The notes beneath the pieces were generated by a model. The model had not been told where the DNA came from. It did no database searches and saw only the letters and a list, made by a program, of their open reading frames with translations. Positions 33,570 to 42,961 of a stretch of DNA of 64,000 nucleotides are shown here, piece after piece. Source of the stretch: Rhizobium glycinendophyticum. Its GTDB lineage: Bacteria > Pseudomonadota > Alphaproteobacteria > Rhizobiales > Rhizobiaceae. The DNA lies in assembly GCF_006443685.1 (NCBI RefSeq), contig NZ_VFYP01000003.1, forward strand, positions 62,001 to 126,000, given 5' to 3'. Position numbers and translations under genes: made by a program. Position 1 is the first letter of the stretch. Each line of letters opens with the position of its first letter.

Positions 33570-34580
33570 TTACGCTTTGCGCGCCAGCGACCGCTGGACG
33601 AGCATCGCGATGATGATGATCGTGCCCTGGATGGCGCCGATCAGATATTCGGAGATGAAGTTCGACAGCAGCATGATGTTGCCGACGAGTTCGAGAATGA
33701 AGGCACCGCAGATCGTGCCCCAGACGCGGCCGGCGCCACCCTTCAATGCCGTGCCGCCGACGACGACGGCGGTGATCGCCTGCAGCTCCCAGAGAATGCC
33801 CGTGGTGGCCGAGGTCGAGCCGAGACGCGGCACGTAGAGAAGCACGGCAATCGCGACGCAGAGGCCCTGGATGACGAAGGCGATGGTCCGCACCCGGTCG
33901 ACGGCGATGCCGGAATAGCGCGCCACATCGCGGTTCGAGCCGACGGCAACCACATGGCGGCCATAACGCGTGCGATAGAGAATGACGGCGGCAATGGCGG
34001 TGACCACCAGAATGATGACGATCGGCACCGGCAGGCCGAGGATCGAGCCGAAATAGACCGGCCGATAGATCTCCTGCTGCACCGGATCGCGCAGCGTGAT
34101 CGCCCCGCCCTGGGAGAGCCAGGTCGTTAGCCCTCGATAAATGCCCATGGTGCCAAGCGTGGCGATGAAGGGCTCGATCTTGCCGACGGTGGTGATCAGC
34201 CCGTTCAGAAGCCCGCAGAGCGAACCGATGACGATCGCAAGCGCCATGGCGGCAGCAATAATCAGGCCTGGATCGGCGATCGCGCCGGAATTCATGAACA
34301 GGATCATCAGGCTGGCGACGAAGGCCACCATGGAGCCGACCGAAAGGTCGAGGTCCCCGGACGAAATGACGAAGGTCGCGCCGACGGCGATGATCGCGAT
34401 GAAGGCCGAGCGGGTGGCGACATTGGCGAGATTGGTGAGGCCGATGAAGTTCGGGTTCACCAGCGCACCGACTATCAACAGGATCAACAGCGCGGCAAAG
34501 GGTGCGACGGCGCGCAGATCGACGTCGCGCCAGGTGCGGCGTGAACGGCCAGGGGTGGTCGTTTCAGTTTCGGCAGTCAT
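33570..34580 (-). CDS. sugar ABC transporter permease (RbsC type)
   Basis: A 336-residue integral membrane protein with about ten helices. The conserved permease segments of the ribose/xylose class are present: FVISSGDLDLSVGSMVA near residue 75 and ITAVVVGGTALKGGAGRVWG near residue 270. An N-terminal hydrophilic stretch of 25 residues precedes the first helix. The ATG follows AGGAGACGGG. It lies between the ATPase and the binding-protein gene and forms the membrane pore of this importer. Confidence 0.93.
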   Translation of the reverse strand: MTAETETTTPGRSRRTWRDVDLRAVAPFAALLILLIVGALVNPNFIGLTNLANVATRSAFIAIIAVGATFVISSGDLDLSVGSMVAFVASLMILFMNSGAIADPGLIIAAAMALAIVIGSLCGLLNGLITTVGKIEPFIATLGTMGIYRGLTTWLSQGGAITLRDPVQQEIYRPVYFGSILGLPVPIVIILVVTAIAAVILYRTRYGRHVVAVGSNRDVARYSGIAVDRVRTIAFVIQGLCVAIAVLLYVPRLGSTSATTGILWELQAITAVVVGGTALKGGAGRVWGTICGAFILELVGNIMLLSNFISEYLIGAIQGTIIIIAMLVQRSLARKA

Positions 34581-34675
34581 GTCTTCCCGTCTCCTCCCGC
34601 ACCTCGCACCGGAGGTCGCGTACCCTGAAGTCTTCGTTTCTAAGCCCGGTCTTGCCGCCGGACTCTTGCATTCGA

Positions 34676-36202
34676 TCAGCTCGCCATCTGCCGTTTCAGG
34701 CCGGCGGCGTAGCGCATGATCGTCTGTTCGTTGATGTCTTCGCCCTCGAGCAGGCCCACCATCCGGCCCTCCCGCATCACGGCGACCCGTGTGCAGAGCC
34801 CGATCACCTCCGGCATTTCCGAGGAGATAACGATGATGGAACGGCCCTCGCGGGCGAGTGCTGCAATGAAATGGTAGATCTGCTGCTTGGTCCCGACATC
34901 AATTCCGCGCGTCGGCTCGTCGATGATGATCACGTCGGGCTCGACTTCCATGATCTTGGCGAGCAACAGCTTCTGCTGGTTGCCGCCGGACATGCGCCCG
35001 ACCCGAACGCGGTCGTCACGCACCCGGATATCGAAGCGGCGCTTGGCCCGAGCCATGGCCTTCGCCTCGCTGCCGGGGTCCAGGTAACCGTGACGGACGT
35101 GATTATCCATGGACTGCAGCGTCAGGTTTGCCGTCATGCCCTCGCCCAGCAACAGGCCCTTGCCTTTGCGATCCTTGGTCATATAGGCGAGCCCGCGCCG
35201 GTTTGCTTCCCGGAAGTCGCCGGCGTCGAGGATCATTCCCTTGAGCCAGACTTCGCCCGAAAGACGGGGACGCAAACCGGCAACGGCCTCCATAAGCTCC
35301 GTCCGCCCCGATCCGATCAAACCGGAAAACCCGAGCACCTCGCCCCGCTTCAGATCAAAGCTGGCGTTCTTGACGAAACCGGTTGTCAGATCCTTGACCG
35401 ACAGCACAATCTCCTCGTCGACATCAGGCTCATGTTTCGTCGGATAAAGGCTCGACAATTCGCGACCGACCATCAACTGCGCGATCGCCTCGCCATCAAG
35501 CGCCGAGGTCGGCGCAGTCTTCACCCACTGGCCGTCACGCAGCACCGTCACACGGTCGGTCAGCTCCATCACCTCGTCGAGCTTATGGGAAACGAAGACG
35601 AAGCTGGTGCCGCTGGCACGCAGTTTGCGCACCTGATCAAACAGCACTTCCGTCTCGTCGCGCGACAGCACGGCGGTCGGCTCGTCCATAAACACGATGC
35701 GGGCCTTGCGACTGATTGCCTTGGCGATCTCGACCATCTGCTTGTCGGCAACCGCTAGCGAACTGATCAAGGCATTTTCGTCGATGTGGGAGCCGAGCTG
35801 ATCGAGCACGCGGCGCGTCTCCGCCCGCATCACCTTGCGATCCAGCATGCCGAAGCGCGTAACCTCCCGGCCGAGGAACAGGCTCTCGGTCACTGTCAGA
35901 TGATCGGCAAGATTGAATTCCTGGTGGATGAGCACGATGCCCAGCGCTTCGGCGGCCCCATTGGCCGGCAGCGTGACCGGCTCGCCATCGAGAAGAATGC
36001 GACCCGCTGTCGCCTGCTCGAAACCCGAGAGGATCTTCACAAGCGTCGACTTGCCCGCGCCATTCTCGCCCATGAGCGCGTGAACCTCGCCCGGCAAGAC
36101 GTCGAAATCCACGCTGAACAGCACCTGGACGTCGCCAAATGTTTTCGAGATACGCTCCGCCACGAGCACGGGTGTCCGCGCTTCGCCCCCAGCCAATGTC
36201 AT
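34676..36202 (-). CDS. sugar ABC transporter ATP-binding protein (RbsA type, two nucleotide-binding domains)
   Basis: A 508-residue ATPase with two tandem domains. The first has a canonical Walker A (GENGAGKST) and a MDEPTAVLS Walker B. The second has the degenerate Walker A usual in this class (GLIGSGRTE, Arg in place of Lys), a good signature (MSGGNQQK) and IIDEPTRGIDVG. The ATG at 36202 follows GGGAGGG; the longer frame is not needed. It is the first gene of the leftward sugar operon, and its promoter region contains the double LacI operator. Confidence 0.94.
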   Translation of the reverse strand: MTLAGGEARTPVLVAERISKTFGDVQVLFSVDFDVLPGEVHALMGENGAGKSTLVKILSGFEQATAGRILLDGEPVTLPANGAAEALGIVLIHQEFNLADHLTVTESLFLGREVTRFGMLDRKVMRAETRRVLDQLGSHIDENALISSLAVADKQMVEIAKAISRKARIVFMDEPTAVLSRDETEVLFDQVRKLRASGTSFVFVSHKLDEVMELTDRVTVLRDGQWVKTAPTSALDGEAIAQLMVGRELSSLYPTKHEPDVDEEIVLSVKDLTTGFVKNASFDLKRGEVLGFSGLIGSGRTELMEAVAGLRPRLSGEVWLKGMILDAGDFREANRRGLAYMTKDRKGKGLLLGEGMTANLTLQSMDNHVRHGYLDPGSEAKAMARAKRRFDIRVRDDRVRVGRMSGGNQQKLLLAKIMEVEPDVIIIDEPTRGIDVGTKQQIYHFIAALAREGRSIIVISSEMPEVIGLCTRVAVMREGRMVGLLEGEDINEQTIMRYAAGLKRQMAS

Positions 36203-36241
36203 GCAACCCTCCCGGCGGCTCCTCAACCGCTATGACCTGTG

Positions 36242-36276
36242 TGTAAACCTTTACATCACCGATGTAAAGGTTTACA
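36242..36276. promoter_or_regulatory. double LacI-type operator between the sugar transporter and its repressor
   Basis: Two 16-bp arms, TGTAAACCTTTACATC (36242-36257) and GATGTAAAGGTTTACA (36261-36276), are perfect reverse complements separated by 3 bp. Each arm is itself a TGTAAA..TTTACA operator. They lie 40-74 bp upstream of the ATPase gene and about 100 bp upstream of the divergent lacI gene, ideal for joint control of both. Confidence 0.85.
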
Positions 36277-36379
36277 TCATCACATCATGGGGACAATGTG
36301 AGCCCTGCCGGCTTTCGCAGCCGCAACAGGAACGGTAAGGTCTCCAACGATTCCATGCGGATAGAGGGGATGGAGCCGC

Positions 36380-37399
36380 GTGCCGAATTCAGCACCAGCG
36401 ACGATCGAAGACGTGGCGCGCATCGCGGAAGTGTCGATCGCGACGGTGAGCCGTGCCATCCATACACCTGACAAAGTCGCCAAGACCACGCGCCAGCGGG
36501 TGAACCAGGCCATTGCCATCACCGGCTACACGACCAATGCCATGGCGCGCTCGCTGCGCATGGGCCGGTCGAACATGATCCTGATTCTGGCGCCCGACAT
36601 CGGCGACCCGAATTTTTCCTCGACACTGATCGGGCTGGAGAACGAAGCCCGTGCCCATGGCTATGGCGTCCTAATCGGCCACACCCAGAACGATCCGGAG
36701 CGCGGGCTGGAATATCTGAAATTCCTGAGCTCCGGCCAGGCGACCGGCCTCGTGCTCTTCACCGGTCACGAACCCTTCGGCCACCAGGTGCTGGGGCAGC
36801 GTCTGCCGCCATCGGTTGCCGTCTTCGAACCGGTCTTCGGCTCAAAAATCTCCTATGTCGGCGTCGACGACGTGGCCGGCGCGAGGAAAGCCGCCGAACA
36901 CCTCCTGTCTTCCGGCCACCGCTCCATCGCCTTCATCGGCGACAGCAAGACGCGGCTGGGCCACCAGCGCCGCCGCCAGGGCTTCGACAAGGCGCTCGAT
37001 GCCGCGCGCATCCCGCCGAACCAGCGTTTCGTGTTGGAAGGCGAAGGCACGATCGAAAGCGGCCGCCTCGCCGTTGAGCAGCTCTTCATGCGCGACCAAT
37101 TGCCGACGGCTTTCATGTGCGTGAACGACGCGACCGCCGTCGGCGTCATCAACGGCCTCACCGCCCGCGGCTACGACCTGCCGCACGACTTCTCGGTTAT
37201 CGGCTTCGACGACGTGCCGCAGGCGACCTATGTCAACCCGGCGCTGACCACCATACGCCAGCCCCGCACCGCCATCGGCCGCCAGGCCATGGCGCTGCTG
37301 ATCAAGTCCCTCTCGGAACGGCCGGCAGAACGCGAGGAAATCCTGCTGATGCCGGATCTGATCGTGCGCGGCTCGGTGACGGGACCGGTAAAGCGCTGA
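36380..37399 (+). CDS. LacI-family repressor of the divergent sugar transport cluster
   Basis: A 339-residue repressor. The DNA-binding head is TIEDVARIAEVSIATVSRAI (about residues 6-25), and the effector domain ends with FSVIGFDDVPQATYVNPALTT and a run of typical LacI C-terminal residues. It starts at a GTG with GGAG 4 bases upstream; an ATG at 36370 is out of frame. It is divergent from the ABC operon across a perfect double operator, so it very probably represses transport and catabolic genes until the imported sugar, or its product, binds. Confidence 0.93.
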   Translation: MPNSAPATIEDVARIAEVSIATVSRAIHTPDKVAKTTRQRVNQAIAITGYTTNAMARSLRMGRSNMILILAPDIGDPNFSSTLIGLENEARAHGYGVLIGHTQNDPERGLEYLKFLSSGQATGLVLFTGHEPFGHQVLGQRLPPSVAVFEPVFGSKISYVGVDDVAGARKAAEHLLSSGHRSIAFIGDSKTRLGHQRRRQGFDKALDAARIPPNQRFVLEGEGTIESGRLAVEQLFMRDQLPTAFMCVNDATAVGVINGLTARGYDLPHDFSVIGFDDVPQATYVNPALTTIRQPRTAIGRQAMALLIKSLSERPAEREEILLMPDLIVRGSVTGPVKR

Positions 37400-37529
37400 A
37401 CGCCTTTGCACGCTCTGCAGGACGGTACCGAAAGCCGCCCTTGGACGTTAGGCCCTGATCATCCTATACTAAGTCGACATCGGGCCGCCACAAGCGGCGC
37501 CACCTTGCCATATGCTTTCGGAGATCGTC

Positions 37530-38012
37530 GTGAGTGTCGCCTTCACCAAGGAAGAGAGTTCGGAAACCGCAGCGGAACTACATCTGCCGGATCGTCCGAT
37601 CTCCCAGCATCCGAACCTCGTGACGGCGGCAGGCCTGAAGCAACTGGAGTCGCAGGCCGAAGACGCCCGCGCCGCCTATCTCGCCGCGCAGGCAGTCGAG
37701 GACGTGAACGAACGTCGCCGCCAGTCCGCTGTGCCCTATCGTGATCTGAAGTATTTGACCGAACGGCTCCGCACCGCCCAGATCATCCCGGAACCTGAAA
37801 CCAACGCGCTCGTCGCCTTCGGCAGCAAGGTCACGTTTGAGCGCGATGACGGCCGCGTCCAGACTTACCGCATCGTCGGCGAGGATGAAGCCGACCCGAA
37901 GGCCGGCTCCATCTCCTTCGTCTCCCCGGTTGCGGCGCGCCTGATGGGCAAGACCGTGGGCGATGTGGTGATGGTCGGCGATCAGGAACTGGAAATCACC
38001 GCGATCGCGTGA
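37530..38012 (+). CDS. GreA/GreB-family transcription elongation factor-like protein
   Basis: A 160-residue Gre-family protein. An N-terminal antiparallel coiled coil (LVTAAGLKQLESQAEDARAA) carries acidic residues at its turn, and the C-terminal FKBP-like domain ends TVGDVVMVGDQELEITAI. Gre factors insert the coiled coil into the RNA polymerase channel and stimulate transcript cleavage. The N-terminal extension and sequence suggest an accessory paralogue rather than the housekeeping GreA. I use the GTG at 37530 (GGAG 6 bases upstream); an ATG at 37512 is possible. Confidence 0.85.
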   Translation: MSVAFTKEESSETAAELHLPDRPISQHPNLVTAAGLKQLESQAEDARAAYLAAQAVEDVNERRRQSAVPYRDLKYLTERLRTAQIIPEPETNALVAFGSKVTFERDDGRVQTYRIVGEDEADPKAGSISFVSPVAARLMGKTVGDVVMVGDQELEITAIA

Positions 38013-38043
38013 GACGCACACCGGGCGACGCCTTTTACCGTCG

Positions 38044-38916
38044 TCACGCCGCCACGCCAATTCCGTCCAATTCCGCCATCACATCGTCAGGCAGATCGAC
38101 ATCGGCGACGGCGAGGTTCTCCCGCAAATGCGTCCGCGACGAGGTCCCCGGGATCAGCAGGATATTCGGCGACCGCTTCAGCAGCCAGGCGAGCGCCACC
38201 TGCATCGGCGTAAGCTCCAGCCGTGCAGCCACCTCGGACAGGGTGGCCGATTGCAGCGGGGAGAAACCGCCGAGCGGGAAGAACGGCACATAGGCCGTGC
38301 CTTCGGCTGCCAATTGCTCGATGAGTGCGTCATCGCCGCGATGGGCGAGGTTGTACTGGTTCTGCACACAGACGATCTCGGTGATCTTGCGCCCGTCCAC
38401 CACCTGCTTTGCCGTCACGTTCGAGAGCCCGACGTGCTTGACCAGCCCCTGCTGCTGCAATTCGGCAAGCGCGGTCAGGGGTTCTTCGAGATCGCCCTCC
38501 GCCGGCCCATGCACGTCGAACATTGCCCGCAGATTGACGACATCGAGCGCGTCGAGCCCGAGGTTTCTGAGATTGTCGTGCACGGCGCGGGTGAGAGCAT
38601 TCTTAGAAAAAGCAGGGTTCCACGAGCCATCGTCACCGCGCACAGCACCGATCTTGGTGACGATAACCAGGTCGTCAGTGTAGGGATGCAGGGCTTCCCG
38701 AATGATCTGGTTGGTAACGTGTGGACCGTAGAAGTCGCTGGTGTCGATGTGATCGACCCCGCTTTCGACCGCCTCGCGCAGAACAGCGACGGCCTCGGCC
38801 CGATCCCTAGGCGGACCGAAGACCCCGGGGCCGGCCAGTTGCATGGCGCCGTAACCGAGGCGCTTGACGGTGAGATTGCCCAGTTTGAAGCTGCCGGCTT
38901 TTATCAGATTGACCAT
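38044..38916 (-). CDS. aldo/keto reductase
   Basis: A 290-residue NADPH-dependent aldo/keto reductase. Three residues of the catalytic tetrad are visible: D58 (HIDTSDFYG), Y63 and K88 (VIVTKIG). The C-terminal NADPH-binding segment is LKRSPNILLIPGTSSRTHLREN. It probably reduces aldehydes or ketones in the cytoplasm. The ATG follows AAGGAGAAA. It is divergent from a LysR gene about 110 bp away, the usual arrangement for a regulated oxidoreductase. Confidence 0.92.
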   Translation of the reverse strand: MVNLIKAGSFKLGNLTVKRLGYGAMQLAGPGVFGPPRDRAEAVAVLREAVESGVDHIDTSDFYGPHVTNQIIREALHPYTDDLVIVTKIGAVRGDDGSWNPAFSKNALTRAVHDNLRNLGLDALDVVNLRAMFDVHGPAEGDLEEPLTALAELQQQGLVKHVGLSNVTAKQVVDGRKITEIVCVQNQYNLAHRGDDALIEQLAAEGTAYVPFFPLGGFSPLQSATLSEVAARLELTPMQVALAWLLKRSPNILLIPGTSSRTHLRENLAVADVDLPDDVMAELDGIGVAA

Positions 38917-39029
38917 ATCGATTTCTCCTTCGTCGTGTGATCACCTATGTACGCCGCTTGCACTTTCAGGATAATAGGAGGCAATCCGGACGCCTCGTCC
39001 GGAAATCAGGACAATGCATGGGAGAGGCA

Positions 39030-39941
39030 ATGGTCGATGCACCCGACATCAGCGACGTCAGCGCCTTTCTCGCGGTCGCCCGCGTCGGCGGCTTTCGCGA
39101 GGCGGCGCGACTGGGTGACACCAGTGCCTCCGCCTTGAGCGATGCGGTGCGCCGGCTCGAGGCTCGACTCGGCGTCCGCTTGCTCAACCGCACCACACGC
39201 GCCGTCGTGCCGACCGATGCCGGGCGCGGGCTGATGGAACGCATTGGACCTGCCTTTGGAGAAATCGGGGCCGCGCTCGAGCATGTCAAAAGCTTCGACG
39301 GCCGTGCCGCCGGTACGTTGCGGCTGAACGTGCCAGCAAGTGCCGCAAAGCTGGTGCTGCCGGCGATCATTCCGGGCTTCCTCGCCGCCCATCCTGACAT
39401 CCGGCTGGAAATCGACACTGAGGAAAGCCTGATCGATGTCGTTGCCGCCGGTTATGATGCCGGCATCCGCTATGACGAACGTCTGGCGCAGGACATGATC
39501 GCGGTGCCGATCGGCCCGCGCCTGCAGCGCTACGCCCTTGGCGCCTCTCCCGCCTATCTCGAAGTGCATGGTCATCCACGACATCCGCGCGATCTGCTGG
39601 CACATAACTGCATCCGAAGCCGCTTTGCCGGGCGTCCCGTCATGGCCTGGGAATTCGAAAAGGATGGCGAAACGATCGTCGTCGAGCCCAACGGGCAGTT
39701 GATCGTGCAGGCTGGAGATGCCAGCGACCTTGGTATCCGGGCCGCCATATCCGGTGCCGGCATCTTCGCCCTGTTTGAGGACTGGCTGAAGCCGCATTTC
39801 GATAGCGGCGACCTTCTGCCGGTGCTCGAACCCTGGTGGGTGAGCTTCTCCGGCCCCTTCCTCTACTATCCGGAACGACGCCTGATGCCGACACCGCTGC
39901 GCGCCTTCGTCGACTATATCAAGAGCAACCGGCCCGGCTGA
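39030..39941 (+). CDS. LysR-family transcriptional regulator
   Basis: A 303-residue LysR protein. The winged helix is DISDVSAFLAVARVGGFREA with LGVRLLNRTTRAVVPTDAG. The effector domain contains LVLPAIIPGFLAAHPDIRLEI. The ATG at 39030 is preferred because GGGAGAGG lies just before it; an ATG at 39018 is in frame. It is divergent from the aldo/keto reductase and is the likely regulator of that gene. The gene is followed by a hairpin shared with xylA. Confidence 0.91.
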   Translation: MVDAPDISDVSAFLAVARVGGFREAARLGDTSASALSDAVRRLEARLGVRLLNRTTRAVVPTDAGRGLMERIGPAFGEIGAALEHVKSFDGRAAGTLRLNVPASAAKLVLPAIIPGFLAAHPDIRLEIDTEESLIDVVAAGYDAGIRYDERLAQDMIAVPIGPRLQRYALGASPAYLEVHGHPRHPRDLLAHNCIRSRFAGRPVMAWEFEKDGETIVVEPNGQLIVQAGDASDLGIRAAISGAGIFALFEDWLKPHFDSGDLLPVLEPWWVSFSGPFLYYPERRLMPTPLRAFVDYIKSNRPG

Positions 39942-39961
39942 TTTAATTCGTAAACGGAAGA

Positions 39962-39987
39962 GGCCGGGACGCTTTCGCGCCCCGGCC
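39962..39987. terminator. hairpin between the convergent lysR and xylA genes
   Basis: The stem GGCCGGG/CCCGGCC, extended by CGC/GCG with one mismatch, encloses a TTTC loop. On the minus strand it is followed by a pyrimidine-rich tail (TCTTCCGTTT). It probably terminates xylA, and possibly lysR. Confidence 0.6.
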
Positions 39988-40012
39988 CCGGTAGTCCCAT
40001 CAGAGAAACCGG

Positions 40013-41323
40013 TCAAACGTAGCGATTGACCACGTTTTCCAACAGTTCCTGCTTGCCGGAAACCGGCTTCGGGTTGACGTTCTGGGCTTCGACGCGGGCG
40101 GCAATCGCATCGAGGCTTTCTTCGCCACGCAGCATCTTCTGGTTCTCGGCCTTGTCCCAGCCGGCATAGCGGGCGGAAAGCGGGCCGGACAGCGCCTTGT
40201 CCTCGATCATCTTGGCGGCGGCCTTGAGGCCACGGGCGCAGCAATCCATGCCGCCGATATGGCCGATCAGCAGGTCTTCGGCGTCGAGCGACTGGCGGCG
40301 CAGCTTGGCGTCGAAGTTGGTGCCGCCGGTGGTGAAGCCACCGCCAGCGAGAACCTGGTAATAGGCGAGCGCCATTTCCGGAACATTGTTCGGGAACTGG
40401 TCGGTGTCCCAGCCGGACTGGTAGTCGTTGCGGTTCATGTCGATCGAGCCGAAGATGCCGAGCGCATTGGCAAGCGCCAGCTCGTGCTCGAAGGAGTGGC
40501 CGGCGAGGATCGCATGGCCCTGCTCGATGTTGACCTTCACTTCCTTTTCGAGACCATAGGCCTTCAAGAAGCCATAGACGGTCGCGACGTCGTAATCGTA
40601 CTGGTGCTTCGACGGCTCCTGCGGCTTCGGCTCGATCAGGATCGCGCCCTTGAAGCCGATCTTGTGCTTGTATTCGACGACGAGGTTGAGGAAGCGGCCC
40701 ATCTGGTCCAGTTCCTTCTTGAGGTCGGTATTGAGCAGGGTTTCATAGCCTTCGCGGCCGCCCCACAGCACGTAGTTCTCGCCGCCGAGCTTCAGGGTGG
40801 CGTCCATGCAGGTCTTTACGGTTGCGGCTGCAAAGGCGAAGACATCCGGGTCCGGATTGGTGGCAGCACCCGACATGTAGCGGCGATGCGAGAACATGTT
40901 GGCCGTACCCCAGAGCAGCTTGACGCCGGTCTCTTCCTGCTTCTTGGCGAAGTAATCGACGATCTCGTTCAGGTTCTTGGTGTTTTCGGCAAAACTGTTG
41001 CCCTCGGGGCGCACGTCGGCGTCGTGGAAGCAATAGTAAGGCGTGCCGAGCAGCTGGAAGAATTCGAAGGCAACGTCCGCCTTCATCTTCGCCGCATCCA
41101 TCGTATCCTTGAACCACGGACGCTCAAACGTGTTGCCGCCGAACGGGTCGGTGCCCGGCCAGACGAAGGTGTGCCAATAAGCGACGGCGAAGCGCAGATG
41201 GTCTTCCATGCGCTTGCCAAGGACGATTTCGTCCGGGTTGTAGTGGCGGAAAGCCAGCGGATTGCTGCTGCCTTCGCCTTCATATTTGATCTTCTGGATG
41301 TTGCCGAAGAAACCTGTGCTCAT
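40013..41323 (-). CDS. xylA: xylose isomerase
   Basis: A 436-residue class II xylose isomerase, converting D-xylose to D-xylulose in the cytoplasm. Active-site segments are present: [10 protein letters not shown] (catalytic His), [51 protein letters not shown] and [17 protein letters not shown], which supply the two-metal site. The start follows AAGGAGGAC. It lies 158 bp downstream of xylB with a repeat element in the gap and is the last gene of the lacI-xylB-xylA group. Confidence 0.96.
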   Translation of the reverse strand: MSTGFFGNIQKIKYEGEGSSNPLAFRHYNPDEIVLGKRMEDHLRFAVAYWHTFVWPGTDPFGGNTFERPWFKDTMDAAKMKADVAFEFFQLLGTPYYCFHDADVRPEGNSFAENTKNLNEIVDYFAKKQEETGVKLLWGTANMFSHRRYMSGAATNPDPDVFAFAAATVKTCMDATLKLGGENYVLWGGREGYETLLNTDLKKELDQMGRFLNLVVEYKHKIGFKGAILIEPKPQEPSKHQYDYDVATVYGFLKAYGLEKEVKVNIEQGHAILAGHSFEHELALANALGIFGSIDMNRNDYQSGWDTDQFPNNVPEMALAYYQVLAGGGFTTGGTNFDAKLRRQSLDAEDLLIGHIGGMDCCARGLKAAAKMIEDKALSGPLSARYAGWDKAENQKMLRGEESLDAIAARVEAQNVNPKPVSGKQELLENVVNRYV

Positions 41324-41375
41324 GGATAGTCCTCCTTGGTGTGTTCGTTAACTAGTGATCGCACTGGGTGGGGTT

Positions 41376-41479
41376 CCCCCTCACCCTGCCCTCTCCCCGC
41401 TGGGGAGAGGAGGATGTCGGCGCGTGCCGCTTGTATCTTCTCCCCAGCGGGAGAAGGTGCCGGCAGGCGGATGAGGGGG
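41376..41479. repeat. GC-rich intergenic repeat, 104 bp
   Basis: It is bounded by CCCCCTCA/TGAGGGGG and contains CCTCTCCCCGC and CTTCTCCCC hairpins. It is the reverse-orientation relative of the repeats at 31225-31335 and 63680-63798. Its right end lies two bases from the xylB stop codon, between xylB and xylA. Confidence 0.8.
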
Positions 41480-41481
41480 CG

Positions 41482-42936
41482 TCAGCTGCCGAGGGAACGG
41501 ACCGCCGGATAAAGCGCGCGATAACGTCCGTAGGCCGCCTCATAGGCCGAGGTCAGCGCCTTTACCGGCTCCACCGTCTCCGCCGTCTCAGGCGCCGTGC
41601 AGACCGAAAGCGGATCAGCCCCGGTCGCCGCAATCAGGCCGAGACGCGCTGCCCCGAAGGCCGCGCCGAAGTCGCCGTCGGCGGGAATGTCGACCGGCAT
41701 GTCGAGAGCCGTCGCAATCGAGGACAACCAATAGCGCGAGCGCGAACCGCCGCCGATGGCGGTCACTCGGGAAATCTTCGTACCTGCAGACTTCAGCGCC
41801 TCAAGGCTGTCACGAATGGCGAAGGTCACCCCTTCCAGCACCGCCTGAGTCAGCACCGGGCGGTCGCTCTCATGGCCAAGCCCGATGAAGGCGCCACGGA
41901 TCTTGGCGTCGTTATGCGGCGTGCGTTCGCCCGAGAGATAGGGAAGGAACGTGACGCCGGTCGGTGCCTTGAGTGCGTCGCCGAGCTCGCCGGTCAGTTC
42001 ACCGGCCGATTTGCCGGTGACGCCCGAATGCCAGTTGAGTGCATCGGTCGCCGACAGGATGACGCCCATCTGGTGCCAGGTGTTCGGCAATGCATGGCAA
42101 AACGCATGAACGGCGCTTTCCGGCTTCGGCAAATAGGAGCCGTTGGCGGCAAAGAGTACGCCGGATGTCCCGAGCGAGACGAACGCTTGTCCTTCGGCGA
42201 CCGTGCCCATGCCGCAGGCGGAAGCCGCGTTGTCCCCTGCCCCGCCGGCGACGACGACGTCAGCGCCCAGACCCCATTTGGCCGCGAGCTCGGCGCGCAG
42301 CGTGCCGGCGCGGTCCGTGCCCTCGACGAGGCCCGGCATCTGCTCGACGGTCAGGCCCGTGGCCTCCAACAGCTCGGACGACCAGGCGCGTTTGCCCGTA
42401 TCGAGCCAGCTGGTGCCAGCGGAATCCGACATGTCGGAAAGATATTCACCTGTCAGCAGCAGGCGCAGGTAATCCTTTGGCAACAGGACCTTGGCAACCT
42501 TGGCAAAGGTGTCTGGCTCATTGTTCTTCACCCAGGCAAGTTTTGGTGCCGTGAAGCCGGGAAACACGATATTGCCGGTCAGCGCCCGAAAGCGCGGATC
42601 GGCATCGAGGCTTGCTGCTTCCGCATGGCTGCGCGTGTCGTTCCAGAGAATGCAGGGCCGCAGCACCCGATCCTTCGCATCGATCAGGGTCGCGCCATGC
42701 ATATGGCCGGAAAGGCCGATGCCCTTCACCGCCGCCAGTTCCTTCGGATGCGAGGCCTTGAGCGCAGCAACGGCCTCTTCCGTGGCACGCAGCCAGTCGC
42801 CCGGCGCCTGTTCCGACCAGCCGGGATGCGGCCGCTGGACGGTCAGGGCCGCGTGGCCTACGCCGATCACCTTCTGATCGCTGTCGATCAGCATGGCCTT
42901 CACGCTCGATGTGCCGAGATCCAGTCCGAGATACAT
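41482..42936 (-). CDS. xylB: xylulokinase
   Basis: A 484-residue FGGY-family kinase that phosphorylates D-xylulose. The N-terminal phosphate-binding loop MYLGLDLGTSSVKAML is followed by GLSGHMHGATLID, a xylulokinase-specific segment containing the MHG triad, and the C-terminal ATP-site signature AIGGGSRSRYWL. The ATG follows GGGAGG. It sits 25 bp downstream of the LacI-family gene and upstream of xylA, so the three are probably one operon. Confidence 0.95.
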   Translation of the reverse strand: MYLGLDLGTSSVKAMLIDSDQKVIGVGHAALTVQRPHPGWSEQAPGDWLRATEEAVAALKASHPKELAAVKGIGLSGHMHGATLIDAKDRVLRPCILWNDTRSHAEAASLDADPRFRALTGNIVFPGFTAPKLAWVKNNEPDTFAKVAKVLLPKDYLRLLLTGEYLSDMSDSAGTSWLDTGKRAWSSELLEATGLTVEQMPGLVEGTDRAGTLRAELAAKWGLGADVVVAGGAGDNAASACGMGTVAEGQAFVSLGTSGVLFAANGSYLPKPESAVHAFCHALPNTWHQMGVILSATDALNWHSGVTGKSAGELTGELGDALKAPTGVTFLPYLSGERTPHNDAKIRGAFIGLGHESDRPVLTQAVLEGVTFAIRDSLEALKSAGTKISRVTAIGGGSRSRYWLSSIATALDMPVDIPADGDFGAAFGAARLGLIAATGADPLSVCTAPETAETVEPVKALTSAYEAAYGRYRALYPAVRSLGS

Positions 42937-42961
42937 GGATAACCTCCCATTGCTCTGCCTC

